A stretch of 64,000 bases of DNA from Rhodovastum sp963709085 (GTDB lineage Bacteria; Pseudomonadota; Alphaproteobacteria; Acetobacterales; Acetobacteraceae), in the NCBI GenBank assembly GCA_963709085.1, contig CAVPVB010000011.1:138237-202236 (forward strand), given 5' to 3'. This document shows positions 47,081-56,423 of the stretch, piece after piece. The position numbers and the translations under genes are program-made. The number at the start of each line of letters is the position of its first letter. The stretch's first letter is position 1. The notes beneath the pieces were generated by a model. That model was not told where the DNA came from and ran no database searches. It saw nothing but the letters and a program-made list of their open reading frames with translations.

Positions 47081-49441
47081 ATGGATGGTGATGCCCCCTC
47101 GGTCAGGATAGCCAGGCAGGCGCTCCTGCCTGGTCTCGGCGAAGCGCCCGAGGCGAAACTCCCGGCGTCCGCCACACGGGCAGACTGGGTGGAGCAGCTT
47201 GGTCCGGCCCTGAGCACACTTTCGCCCGAGTCGCTGCGTATCGCGGAAGCGGCTCTGCGCGACCATCCGGCCGATTCCGGGCTGCTGATGCTGGGCGCCC
47301 TCGCCGCCCTGGTGGCGGAGCAGCCGGACCGGGCGATCGGCTTTCTCAAGCGCTTCGAACGGCGATACGAGACTGGCAAGGCATCGGCGTTGCTGACGGC
47401 GCTGGCCCTGGCGCGGCAGGGCTACACCGCGCGCGCCGCGACCCTGCTGGAGCGGGACAACCTGCTCGATCCCTACGAGGCGATGCGGTGGTTCGTCGGC
47501 GGGCGGGGCATGGTGGGCTGGCTGGTGCCGCAGTTAACGAAAATACGCACCGCTGCCGCCCGCCCGCTACGTTCCGCGGGATCGGGCGGTAAGCCGGCCA
47601 GCGAGAAGCGGGCGGACGGGAAGCGCAAGACGGACAGCAAGCCGACGGCTCGTCCGATCGCCGGCAAGGCGAAGCCGTCCGCCGCAACCGCCAAGGCGCC
47701 GCCGCCGGTTCCCGATCTGCCCCGATTGGAGGTGGCCCTCGACCTGACGTTCGAACTTGTCGATCCCGACGCCATCCAGCTCAGCGGCACACAGCCGGAC
47801 CCTACGTGGTTCAGGCTGCGCGGGGAATTGACCCAGCTCGGCTTGGTGGAAGGTTTCGACGAATTGCTCTGTCTGCCGGCCCTACAGGGGGTGGAGGCAC
47901 ACTGGTACCAGATCGAGACGGTTCGCAAAGTGCTCAAGCAGTACCGCGGCCGGGTGCTGCTGGCCGACGAGGTCGGGCTCGGCAAGACCGTCGAGGCCGG
48001 CATGGTGCTGAAGGAATACATGCTGCGTGGCATGGCCGAGCGGATGTTGATCCTGGTGCCGGCGCCGCTGGTCGGGCAATGGCGCGACGAGATGGCAACG
48101 AAGTTCGGCATCGACTGTGCCACCACCCACGATGCGCTGCTGCGCAGCGATCCGGCTGCCTTCTGGGCGCAGCCGCGTGTCATCGCCTCGATCGCCACGG
48201 CACGCCGCCGCGAGCACGCCGATGTTCTGGTGCAGCGCGCTTACGATGTGGTGGTGGTGGACGAGGCGCACCATTTGCGCGACCAGGCCAGTGCCAGCTA
48301 CAAGCTGGTGAACACGTTACAGAAACGTTTCCTGCTGCTGCTGTCGGCAACCCCGGTGCAGAACAGCCTGCTTGAACTCTACAACCTGCTGACCCTGTTG
48401 CAGCCCGGCATCTTCCGCACGCAGAAGGACTTCCGCGCCGCCTACATGGTTCCTGGCAAACCGCGCGAGCCGGTCAACCGCGACCGGCTGCGCGATCTGA
48501 TGCGCGGGGTGATGGTGCGCAACACCCGTGCCCTCGCAGCCCTGCGTCTGCCGCGTCGCCATGCCGCCACCATCCGCGCGGTGCCGGATGCGGCCGAGGC
48601 CGAATGCTACCAGGAACTCACCGTGCTCGCCCGCACCGCAGCAACCGGCGGGCAGGCGCGGCTGGCGGTGCAGCATCTGCTGTCTGCGGCAGGATCGTCG
48701 CCGGCCGCCGCCGCTGCTGCCATTTCCCGATTTGCCGAGCGACATCCGAAGGTGCAAGGCTGGACGGCGCTGCTGGCGCGCTACCGGACCGTTGCGGCCG
48801 GCGCCAAGCAGGACGCGCTGCTAAAGCTGCTGGCGCAAAACCCGGCCGAGAAAAAGATGGTGTTCGTGCATCACCGTGACAGCATGACGCATCTGGCCGA
48901 ATTGCTGCGCCGGCACGGCATGGCACCGCTGCTGTTCGATGGCAGCATGTCCGGCCCGGAGAAAGACCAGGCGGTGGCGGCGTTCCGGGATTCAGGAAAG
49001 CTGCTGCTGTGCAGCGAGTCCGGCGGCGAGGGACGCAATCTGCAATTCTGCAACACGCTGGTGAATTTCGACATCCCATGGAACCCGATGGCGATCGAGC
49101 AGCGTATCGGCCGCATCGACCGGATCGGCCAGACCCGTGAGGTGTTCGTGTTCAACCTGGTCACCGCGGGTACCATCGAGGATGCGATGCTGCGCATCCT
49201 CGATGAGAAGATCAACATGTTCGAGCTTGTCGTTGGCGAGGTCGGCGCCATTCTGGGCGAGATCGATGACCAGCAGGATTTTTCCTCCATGGTCCTCGAG
49301 GCATGGCTGCAGAGCACGGAGGAGGCGCGTGCAGCCGCCTTCGCCTCTCTGGAGGCGCAGTTGCTGGCGGCGCGGCGGCAGTACCAGGGTGCCAAGGAAT
49401 TGGACGAAGCACTTTTCGGGAGCGATCTCGATGCCGCTTGA
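47081..49441 (+). CDS. SNF2/RapA-type DEAD/DEAH helicase
   Basis: The intact 786-aa product has an N-terminal helical region (~1-160, with TPR-like alternation), a basic low-complexity linker (~165-215, GKRKTDSKPTARPIAGKAK), and a full SNF2 helicase: motif I LLADEVGLGKTVEAG near 293, VVVDEAHHLRD near 393, LLLSATPVQNSLLELYNLLT, and the second RecA lobe with FVHHRDSMTHLAELL, NFDIPWNPMAIEQRIGRIDR and IGQTREVFVFNL near 675. This resembles RapA-like translocases and the helicases of phage-defence loci. Its stop overlaps the next gene (ATG 49431), so the two form a translationally coupled pair. Confidence 0.88.
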   Translation: MDGDAPSVRIARQALLPGLGEAPEAKLPASATRADWVEQLGPALSTLSPESLRIAEAALRDHPADSGLLMLGALAALVAEQPDRAIGFLKRFERRYETGKASALLTALALARQGYTARAATLLERDNLLDPYEAMRWFVGGRGMVGWLVPQLTKIRTAAARPLRSAGSGGKPASEKRADGKRKTDSKPTARPIAGKAKPSAATAKAPPPVPDLPRLEVALDLTFELVDPDAIQLSGTQPDPTWFRLRGELTQLGLVEGFDELLCLPALQGVEAHWYQIETVRKVLKQYRGRVLLADEVGLGKTVEAGMVLKEYMLRGMAERMLILVPAPLVGQWRDEMATKFGIDCATTHDALLRSDPAAFWAQPRVIASIATARRREHADVLVQRAYDVVVVDEAHHLRDQASASYKLVNTLQKRFLLLLSATPVQNSLLELYNLLTLLQPGIFRTQKDFRAAYMVPGKPREPVNRDRLRDLMRGVMVRNTRALAALRLPRRHAATIRAVPDAAEAECYQELTVLARTAATGGQARLAVQHLLSAAGSSPAAAAAAISRFAERHPKVQGWTALLARYRTVAAGAKQDALLKLLAQNPAEKKMVFVHHRDSMTHLAELLRRHGMAPLLFDGSMSGPEKDQAVAAFRDSGKLLLCSESGGEGRNLQFCNTLVNFDIPWNPMAIEQRIGRIDRIGQTREVFVFNLVTAGTIEDAMLRILDEKINMFELVVGEVGAILGEIDDQQDFSSMVLEAWLQSTEEARAAAFASLEAQLLAARRQYQGAKELDEALFGSDLDAA

Positions 49442-50634
49442 AGAAGGCCGCATGCACCATTTCGTCGCCGCCCTGCTGGCCGAGGGCGGCGCACTGGTCG
49501 AGCCGCTCGAACCGGACGGGCTGGAGGTGCTGGCGCCACCCCCCTTGCAGCAGGCGTTGGGTGTCGGCGAATTCAGCCGTTTCGGATTCGGCCCCAGCCT
49601 GCCCGATGGCGCACAACGGGTCGGGATCGAAAGCGACTGGCTCGCCCGCTTCGCCCGCGTCGCGGGCGAGCGGGGCCGCTGGAGCCGGCTTGTGCTCGAT
49701 CCCGGCGTTCGAAAGGCGCCGGATGCCGAGCGATTGCTGGAGCAGGAACTCGGTACTGGACAATGCCACCTTCCGCCTGCTCGACGCGGCCCCGGCCTGG
49801 ACGCGCTATCTGCTGCTGGATTTCCGCTTCACCGCGCTGTCGGACGAGAAGCGCGAGGGCACGCAGCGCCTGGCCCTCAACCTGGCGACCGGTGCCATGC
49901 CGGAGGCGATCTTCGACCGGATTGCGCCATTTCTTGCCGATGCCGAAGACAACGACCTACCCGCAGATGCGGCACTGCCGCCCGACTGGGAACGTGCACG
50001 GGTGATCGACCGCGTGCGGCGCGCCCTGCCCTGGCGGGTGGAGGCGGCGCTGGCGCCCTTCGTGACCGGGCTGCGCCGGCGGCTGGCGCGCGACCTCGAC
50101 CGGCTGCACGCCTACCACAACGACCTGCACCGGGAGGCATCGCAGCGGGCGGCACACCTCGCCGCCGGCGACGCCGCCCGTCAGCGGGAGACCCTGCGCA
50201 TCGCCGCGATCGCGCAGGAATATCGCGCCAAGCTGGATGACCTGGCACATAAATACGCGTTGCGGGTCACGGTGGACTGGGTGCAGACGCTGGAAGTGGT
50301 GATACCGGTGCACCGGCTGACCGTGCAGATCCGCCGCCGCAAGGCCGAACGGGTCATGGCGCTGGACTGGAACACGCTCGCCCGCCGGCTGGAGCCGCCG
50401 CCGTGCGAGGCAAGTTGGTCGGCCGAACGGCCGCGTCTCGTGTGCGACGACGCGCTGCACCTGGTCATCCCGGCCGGGCTGGCGCCGTGCACCAGTTGCG
50501 GCCGCGCCTATTGCCGTGCCTGCCATCCGCAGCGCTGCCCGAAATGCGGCCACGCCGACAGCCTGGCGGCGTTCGCCGCGCTCGGGTCGACATCTGGCAA
50601 CGGTGCAGAGGCCGTGGCTTCGCTGGTGATGTGA
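49431..50634 (+). pseudogene. Unknown coiled-coil and zinc-ribbon partner of the helicase, one frameshift
   Basis: ATG 49431 starts 11 bp before the helicase stop. The product reads MPLEEGRMHHFVAALLAEGG, EFSRFGFGPSLPDG and KAPDAERLLEQEL; a one-base shift near 49757 continues with VLDNATFRLLDAAPAWTRYL, LLDFRFTALSDEKREGTQRL, a long helical stretch (RRRLARDLDRLHAYHNDLHR; IAQEYRAKLDDLAHKYALRV), and ends with a zinc ribbon CTSCGRAYCRACHPQRCPKC. I do not recognise the family. Coupling to the helicase suggests one complex. The ~400-aa length and good protein character on both sides of the indel favour a recent indel or sequencing error. Confidence 0.6.
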
Positions 50635-50708
50635 TGTCGATCGTCGCCGCGAGCTGGGCGGCGAGGCATCCCGGGTCGATGACCTGGTGGATGGCCGACT
50701 GCCGACCG

Positions 50709-51713
50709 TTATAGCCCGACCTTGCCGGCGGGACTTGTCTGACTGAGCTTGGCGCGCCGGACATAGCTGCGCATGGTGGTCAGGCTGCGATGCCGGGTGT
50801 GACCCATGATCTCCTCGTCCGGCACGCCGTTGCGGTAGGCGGTGGTGACGAAGCCGGCGCGCAGGCCATGCGGGCTGACCGGCTCGGCCAGCGTTCCCTT
50901 CAGCCCGGCCTCGGCGGCGCGCTTCAACAGGATCTGCCGCACGCCGTCCGGGCTCAGCCGGGCCGTCTCGACGTGGCCGCCGCGGTTGACCTTGCGGAAC
51001 AGCGGGCCGGCGGTGATTTCGGCCGCAGTCAGCCAGGCCTGCAGCGCCGTCACCGGGCAGGTTTCCTCCGATCGACCTCGCGGAATGTTGATCTCGGCGC
51101 CTTTGGCTTCCGCGTCGGTCTTGGAGCGCTCGATCAGCAGGGTGAGGCCGTCGCCCGTCCAGGTCACATGCGCCATGTCCAGTCCGACCAACTCCGAGCG
51201 ACGCAAGGCGCCGGCGAAGCCGATCAGGAACAGTGCGCGGTCGCGCACGCCGGCGAGCGTGGTCCCGCAGGCACGGCTCAGCTTCCTGATCTCGGTCGTG
51301 GTCAAAGCTGCCGCACGCCGGGCGGGCGTGCCGTGCTTGCGGCCGATGCCGCGGAGCGTCTCGCTGATCGCGGGGTGCTTGGTGTCGAGCGGGTGGCCCG
51401 CGACGCCGCAGGCGCGCGCGATCGCGGCGACCCGCCGGCGCAGGGTTGGCATGGCGTAGCCTTCGCCGGCGGCGGCCAGATAGGCGCCGACGATCTCCGG
51501 CGTGGCCGGCATCGCCCGGAACCCGTGCTTGCCGCACCACGCCTCGAAGTTGGCCAGGTCCGCCGCATAGGCCCGCAGCGTTGCCGAGGAATCGGCGGCG
51601 TCCTGATAAGCCTGGGACTTCGCCAGCGCCATAGCGGCGCGGGCGGTGGGGGGCTTGGTGCCTTGGAGGCGGGCCATTTGCCGCTTGCGGGCTTCGGTGA
51701 ACGAACCTGGCAT
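50709..51713 (-). CDS. Tyrosine site-specific integrase
   Basis: The product from ATG 51713 is 334 aa. It has a core-binding domain (SATLRAYAADLANFEAWCGK) and an intact catalytic domain: GALRRSELVGLDMAHV (Arg-I), a Lys-bearing TLLIERSKTDAEAKGAE, SPHGLRAGFVTTAYRNGV (HxxR) and MGHTRHRSLTTMRSYVRRA with the final Tyr. Start 51713 is preferred to 51755 because the second copy at 45400 begins at the same residue. It is probably the mobility gene of the island. It is divergent from vapB. Confidence 0.88.
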   Translation of the reverse strand: MPGSFTEARKRQMARLQGTKPPTARAAMALAKSQAYQDAADSSATLRAYAADLANFEAWCGKHGFRAMPATPEIVGAYLAAAGEGYAMPTLRRRVAAIARACGVAGHPLDTKHPAISETLRGIGRKHGTPARRAAALTTTEIRKLSRACGTTLAGVRDRALFLIGFAGALRRSELVGLDMAHVTWTGDGLTLLIERSKTDAEAKGAEINIPRGRSEETCPVTALQAWLTAAEITAGPLFRKVNRGGHVETARLSPDGVRQILLKRAAEAGLKGTLAEPVSPHGLRAGFVTTAYRNGVPDEEIMGHTRHRSLTTMRSYVRRAKLSQTSPAGKVGL

Positions 51714-51757
51714 GGGGGCCTCTTTGGACGGTCTCGGCTTGACCGGCGGTCGCAAAG

Positions 51758-51783
51758 GATATACGTTTCTTGCTTTGTATATC
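51758..51783. promoter_or_regulatory. Inverted repeat upstream of vapBC, likely autoregulatory operator
   Basis: GATATAC at 51758-51764 and GTATATC at 51777-51783 form a perfect inverted repeat with a 12-bp spacer, 16 bp before vapB. VapBC operons are usually repressed by their own complex at such sites. The integrase start lies on the other side, so it may share the control. Confidence 0.5.
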
Positions 51784-51798
51784 AGTCACGGGGGTACC

Positions 51799-52029
51799 AT
51801 GCAAGTCGCGAAATGGGGCAACAGCCTGGCGATCCGCCTTCCTGCGGCGGTGGTCGAGGCGCTGCAACTCAAAGAAGGCGACAACATCGAACTGCATGTT
51901 GCCGACGCCCGCACATGGGGCGTGGCCCGTAAACCCAGCCGCGAGCAACTGCTCGAACGCCTGCGCGCCTTCCGCGGCAAACTCCCGGCCGACTTCCGGT
52001 TCGACCGGGATGAGGCCAATGCCCGATAG
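51799..52029 (+). CDS. vapB: VapB/AbrB-type antitoxin
   Basis: The 76-aa product begins MQVAKWGNSLAIRLPAAVVE, the swapped-hairpin AbrB/MazE DNA-binding fold, then LQLKEGDNIELHV, and has an acidic/basic helical tail (LERLRAFRGKLPADFRFDRD) that should bind the toxin. ATG 51799 starts the conserved block. It overlaps vapC by 11 bp. Confidence 0.88.
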   Translation: MQVAKWGNSLAIRLPAAVVEALQLKEGDNIELHVADARTWGVARKPSREQLLERLRAFRGKLPADFRFDRDEANAR

Positions 52030-52420
52030 TTTTCTCGACACCAATGTTCTTGTGTATCTCGCCTCGGCGGACACCACGAAGGCCGAGCGTGCAGAGAAGC
52101 TGATTGCCGCAGGCGGCGTGATCAGCGTGCAGGTGCTAAATGAACTGACGAATGTGGGCCGGCGGAAGATGCGGCTATCCTGGACGGAAATGCACGACTT
52201 CCTGACGCTGGTTCGCGCATTTCTCTCGGTCGAGCCGATCACCGTCGAGACGCACGAGACCGGCATGGCGCTGGCCGAGCGCTACGGACTGTCGGTCTAT
52301 GATGCCATGATCGTCGCTTCGGCGGTTCTGTGCGGTTGCACGACGCTCTGGTCGGAGGACATGCAGCACGGCGCGGTGATCGATGGCGTTCAGATCGCGA
52401 ATCCGTTCAAAGCGGCTTGA
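52019..52420 (+). CDS. vapC: VapC-type PIN-domain toxin
   Basis: The 133-aa product carries the four PIN acidic residues in FLDTNVLVYLAS, VLNELTNVGRRKM, YGLSVYDAMIVASA and LWSEDMQHGAVI. PIN toxins are Mg-dependent RNases that cut tRNA or rRNA and are held by the partner antitoxin. Its overlap with vapB fits a single operon. It lies between the integrase and the right iteron arm and is absent from the corresponding place at the left arm. Confidence 0.9.
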   Translation: MPDSFLDTNVLVYLASADTTKAERAEKLIAAGGVISVQVLNELTNVGRRKMRLSWTEMHDFLTLVRAFLSVEPITVETHETGMALAERYGLSVYDAMIVASAVLCGCTTLWSEDMQHGAVIDGVQIANPFKAA

Positions 52421-52449
52421 GGCGACAATCGGCGCCAGCCGAATTGGCC

Positions 52450-52960
52450 CATATATTACGCGATAATGCTCCTTCTCGCACCTTATAGGCAAGGCAACTC
52501 TCTGCATCGTCAAGGTGTCTGTCGGCTTACGCTTAATTCGTTCAGCAGCACCATTAAAGCGTTCAGCGGCGCCGGTTGACTCGTTTATTCGTTCAACGGC
52601 TGAAGCATTTAATGGTGCATGGGCCTTGGGCCATCTGTTCCCGTTGGGGATGCCGCGCGCTTTGTCCTGGTCTTTGTCTATCAGGCACGTGAAGCGCCGA
52701 TCGTGCAGCATGCGCACCTGACAGCGTTCTCGCTCGGTCCCGTCCGAGCCTGAATCGCCCTTGACGCACAACCGCAAGGTTGCGGCGACCCTGCTGAACG
52801 AATTAACGAGTCACCGAGGCCGTCGTCAACCTTGCTGAACGATTTAGCGAGTCACGCAAGGCATTGATCTGGCCCAAAACCCGCTGAACGGTTTAGCGGT
52901 ACGCCGACAGTGTCAGTGCCTAATTCGTTCAGCAGCGCCATTAAGGCGTTCAGCAACGCT
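52450..52960. repeat. Iteron-like array, right inverted arm of the 8-kb island
   Basis: About nine copies of GCTGAACGAATTAAC-like motifs in both orientations lie at about 52530, 52550, 52570, 52594, 52792, 52832, 52878, 52923 and 52944. The section 52450-52912 is an inverted, roughly 85-90% identical copy of the left arm, including a conserved middle part around GCTGCACGATCGGCGCTTCA. A 200-codon minus-strand frame crossing it is not convincing as a gene. The spacer continues to 53066 with AT-rich sequence. Confidence 0.8.
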
Positions 52961-53066
52961 GGCCGTCGCTTCGTTAGTTTATCTTGAAAAATATTGGCGT
53001 TGGCAAATATTCATACAGGTGTACGTATTATTTATGGAAGGAGTCTCGACTGTAAGGACGCCAGTA

Positions 53067-56000
53067 TTAATTGCAGATGCTATCCTCGGTGCCATGGATG
53101 CAGAATCCCGCCCAGAAATGGGGATGGTTCCAGTTCGCCGGTGCGGTGTCGGGATCGGCTGGCGTGTCCGTGACTGTGCTGTCTGGCGCCGACCGTTTCA
53201 TCCGATGGCCGGCGCGCTGCCGCATCCTCGCACCCGCCGCCACCGGCTCCGCTTTGCCGCCGAGCCCGCCCATCATCCGGCGCCAGAACGGCTCCGATCC
53301 CGCCACCGGTGCCGGAGCCAACTCCGCCATCCCGCCGCCTCGGATCGCCCGCGCGCTCGCCTGCAGGGCCTCCGCCAGATCGGCGCCTTCGTCCCGGCCC
53401 AGCCGCTCGTAAAAGCCCCGCATCAGCGGCACCGTCGCCGCATCCCACACCGGCCAGGATGACGCCATCACCTGACCCACCCCCGCGCGCATCAGCGCCG
53501 CAGGCCACGAAACGACTTCGTCCACCCCCTGTCGCCCCGAGGTCACCGCCGTGCTGCATGCCGCCAGCACGCACAGGCGCGCCGGCAGCGGCTGCGGCTC
53601 GGACAGCAGATCGCGGATCGACAGTTCCCGCTCCCCGGCCAGAACCAGGCAGCTCTTCAACGGCTCGTTCGTGTCCGCGTGGCCATGCACGTCCAGGTGT
53701 GCATATCGCGCCGCCTGCCATGCCCGCCGCACGTTCTCGGGCGTCGCCTTCCGGCCGCTCACCACGGTGATCGCCCCCAGCGCCGCGCGGATCGCCGCCG
53801 CTTCCTGTTCCGGATCGCCGGGACTGTCGGCGTGGTAGACCACCAGCGCTTCCTCCGCCCGGCCACGCCGCGGCGGCCATTGTCGCGGCGGGCCGCTCAG
53901 CCGGGCGCTCGGCGCGTAGCGCCACGTGATCCCGTCGCAGGCATAGCGCCGGCCGTCCTGGCGGCCGGCGCCAACCGTCCACGCGGCGTGCCAGGGCAGC
54001 GACGCCAGCGTGCCGCCATAGGGGATCAGCACCGCCCGCGTCAGGCCGCGCTCCTGCAGCTCCGCGCACAGCCGCTCCATCGCCACCGGCCACAGCGCCC
54101 GCAGCGTCGCATCCAGCCTGTCCAGCCAGGGACGGATCGGCCGGTCGTCGGAAATGCCCGCACGGGCCTGCTCATACGGTTCGGCGATGTCCTGCACCAC
54201 CGGCGTCGTCAGGTCCGGCAGGTCGACCGGGATCACCGGCGCCTCGGCATCCGGCACGATCAGCGCCAGGCCGCCATGCTCGGTGGCGCCGAGATAGACC
54301 ACCGACGACGAAGCTGCCGCCTGCCGGATCGCCGCCGTGTCCACCGGCCGCAGGAACTGCTCGAAGCCCGGCGCCGCCTGGATTTCCGCGATCGCCAGTC
54401 CGAACTCATCGCGCGCCGCCTGCAGCGCTTGTGCCGAAGGAGCACCGGCCCCGCCTTTCACGGCGGCGCGGGTCAGTGTGGCCAGCCGGGCACGCGCGTT
54501 GCGGAACCGGTCCGCCCCGGGCCGGCCGGTGGCGCGGTGACGCAGCAGGTCGATCTCGATCAGGTCGAAGCTTTCCTGCAGGCTCTGCTGCAGTCCCAGT
54601 TCCATCGCCAGCGCCGCCTGCTCCGCCGCCCCTTGCCCGCCGGCGCGGAGCAGCGCCAGCGCCGCGTTGGCCCCGGCGTTGGCGAAGGCGCGCAGAAACC
54701 CGAGCCGGTCCTCATACAGGGCTGCCACCCCGGCAGGCACTCCGTCGGCGCCCCTTGCCGTCTCTGCCGGGGCAGTCTGTTCCATCTCGCCGAGCGCGAT
54801 CTCGCGCGCCTGGAACGCCGCGCCATAGAGCCCCGCCGCTTTGGCCCAGAGACCTTGCCGGAAGGCCGGACCCGCATAGACCAGACCCAGCCGGGCACCC
54901 GCCGCCGGCTCATGTGCAGGGGCGCCCTTGATCGCGGTCTTCACGCCGCCAAGGATCGCCTCAAGGGCGGTACTGCCGCCTCGTGCCGTTCGCAGCGAGA
55001 GGGCGATCCGGTGATTGGTGCTGATCGCCCGGTGAAACGGGCTGCCCTCGGGCAGCATGCGTAGCGCCAGCGCATACATCCCAAGCGCCTCGTCGAGGTC
55101 GGACGCGCGGCCGTCGCGCTCGTAACGGTTCCCCAGCCCGTTGCCAAGGTTGCTGAGCCGGGCTGCCCTGTCCGGGCTGTCCGGCGGGGTGAGCGCCACC
55201 GCCTCGCGCCAGAGTTCGATCGCTTCGTCGAGGTCGGCCGCGCGGCCGTCGCGCTCGTAACGGGTCTGCAGCCCGAGGCCAAGGTTGCTGAGCAGGGTCG
55301 CCCTGTCCGGGCTGTCCGGCGGGGTGAGCGCCAACGCCTCGCGCCCGCGTTCGATCGCTTCGTCGAGGTCGGCCGGGCGGCCGGCGCGCTCGTAACGGGT
55401 CTGCAGCCCGCTGCCGAGGTTGCTGAGCCGGCCTGCCCTGTCCGGGCTGTCCGGCGGGGTGAGCGCCAACGCCTCGCGCGAGAGTTCGATCGCTTCGTCG
55501 AGGTCGGCCGCGCGGCCGTCGCGCTCGTAACGGGTCTGCAGCCCGAGGCCAAGGTTGCTGAGCAGGGTCGCCCTGTCCGGGCTGTCCGGCGGGGTGAGCG
55601 CCAACGCCTCGCGCGAGAGTTCGATCGCTTCGTCGAGGTCGGCCGGGCGGCCGGCGCGCTCGTAACGGGTCCGCAGCCCGCCGCCGAGGTTGCTGAGCCG
55701 GCCTGCCCTGTCCGGGCTGTCCGGCGGGGTGAGCGCCACCGCCTCGCGCGAGAGTTCGATCGCTTCGTCGAGGTCGGCCGGACGGCCGTCGCGCTCGTAA
55801 CGGGCCTGCAGGCCGGTGCCGAGGTTGCTGAGCAGGCTCGCCCTGTCCGGGCTGTCCGGCGGGGTGAGCGCCACCGCCTCGCGCCCGCGTTCGATCGCTT
55901 CGTCGAGGTCGGCCGGGCGGCCGTCGCGCTCGTAACGGGTCCGCAGCCCGATGCCGAGGTTGTTGAGCCGCCTCGCCCTGTCCGGGCTGTCCGGCGGGGT

Positions 56001-56423
56001 GAGCGCCAACGCCTCGCGCGAGAGTTCGATCGCTTCGTCGAGGTCGGCCGGGCGGCCGGCGCGCTCGTAACGGGTCCGCAGCCCGCCGCCGAGGTTGCTG
56101 AGCCGGCCTGCCCTGTCCGGGCTGTCCGGCGGGGTGAGCGCCACCGCCTCGCGCGAGAGTTCGATCGCTTCGTCGAGATCGCCCGGGCGGCCGGCGCGCT
56201 CGTAACGGGTCCGCAGCCCGCTGCCGAGGTTGTTGAGCGGCGCGGCCCTGTCCGGGCTGTCCGGCGGGGTGAGCGCCAACGCCTGACGCCATGCCTCGAT
56301 CGCGGCTTCCAGCCTGCCGGGATCGCCATGCGCTTTGTAGTCAGCGAACAGCTGGTAGCCGATGTCGTCAAGCGAGGCGGCGCGGCTGCCGCTGTCCTGA
56401 CCAATCTCCGCCTCGCCGTTCAT
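53067..56423 (-). CDS. TPR-CHAT protease
   Basis: The intact 1118-aa protein begins with nine nearly identical 45-residue repeats (residues ~51-455; each LTPPDSPDRA..LSNLGxGL.TRYERxGR..DLDEAIE) of the TPR type, followed by helical TPR-like regions and a C-terminal CHAT caspase-like domain. Catalytic candidates are His 913 in AHLDVHGHADTNEP and Cys 956 in CVLAACSTAV. The tail ends NWNHPHFWAGFCIHG after a ~65-residue insertion. CHAT proteases are often switched on by a partner in defence or cell-death systems. The start ATG overlaps the stop of the upstream gene (ATGA), so the two are coupled. Confidence 0.92.
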   Translation of the reverse strand: MNGEAEIGQDSGSRAASLDDIGYQLFADYKAHGDPGRLEAAIEAWRQALALTPPDSPDRAAPLNNLGSGLRTRYERAGRPGDLDEAIELSREAVALTPPDSPDRAGRLSNLGGGLRTRYERAGRPADLDEAIELSREALALTPPDSPDRARRLNNLGIGLRTRYERDGRPADLDEAIERGREAVALTPPDSPDRASLLSNLGTGLQARYERDGRPADLDEAIELSREAVALTPPDSPDRAGRLSNLGGGLRTRYERAGRPADLDEAIELSREALALTPPDSPDRATLLSNLGLGLQTRYERDGRAADLDEAIELSREALALTPPDSPDRAGRLSNLGSGLQTRYERAGRPADLDEAIERGREALALTPPDSPDRATLLSNLGLGLQTRYERDGRAADLDEAIELWREAVALTPPDSPDRAARLSNLGNGLGNRYERDGRASDLDEALGMYALALRMLPEGSPFHRAISTNHRIALSLRTARGGSTALEAILGGVKTAIKGAPAHEPAAGARLGLVYAGPAFRQGLWAKAAGLYGAAFQAREIALGEMEQTAPAETARGADGVPAGVAALYEDRLGFLRAFANAGANAALALLRAGGQGAAEQAALAMELGLQQSLQESFDLIEIDLLRHRATGRPGADRFRNARARLATLTRAAVKGGAGAPSAQALQAARDEFGLAIAEIQAAPGFEQFLRPVDTAAIRQAAASSSVVYLGATEHGGLALIVPDAEAPVIPVDLPDLTTPVVQDIAEPYEQARAGISDDRPIRPWLDRLDATLRALWPVAMERLCAELQERGLTRAVLIPYGGTLASLPWHAAWTVGAGRQDGRRYACDGITWRYAPSARLSGPPRQWPPRRGRAEEALVVYHADSPGDPEQEAAAIRAALGAITVVSGRKATPENVRRAWQAARYAHLDVHGHADTNEPLKSCLVLAGERELSIRDLLSEPQPLPARLCVLAACSTAVTSGRQGVDEVVSWPAALMRAGVGQVMASSWPVWDAATVPLMRGFYERLGRDEGADLAEALQASARAIRGGGMAELAPAPVAGSEPFWRRMMGGLGGKAEPVAAGARMRQRAGHRMKRSAPDSTVTDTPADPDTAPANWNHPHFWAGFCIHGTEDSICN
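55059..56273 (-). repeat. Nine tandem 135-bp repeats encoding TPR units
   Basis: The phrase GTCCGGGCTGTCCGGCGGGG recurs every 135 bp. Units differ at few positions and alternate in type (for example GRLSNLG against TLLSNLG). The near-identity shows recent expansion or gene conversion. Such arrays can change copy number. Confidence 0.92.

Noticed and set aside
52175..52777. A 200-aa minus-strand protein over the right iteron arm
   Set aside because: It crosses vapC antisense and the repeats, and the left arm does not preserve the frame.
44928..52960. Iteron arrays as a CRISPR array or integron attC sites
   Set aside because: The motifs are unevenly spaced, occur in both orientations and have no uniform spacers; no cas genes or integron-type integrase (with its extra helix) are present.
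54941..56404. Repeat-containing frames of 487 and 443 aa beside the TPR repeats
   Set aside because: They are alternative frames of the 135-bp repeats, rich in Arg and Ala, without motif; the coherent TPR-CHAT frame is the real one.
53067..56423. TPR-CHAT as part of a type III-E CRISPR (Craspase) system
   Set aside because: No gRAMP/Cas7-11-like gene, adaptation gene or repeat array exists in the window.
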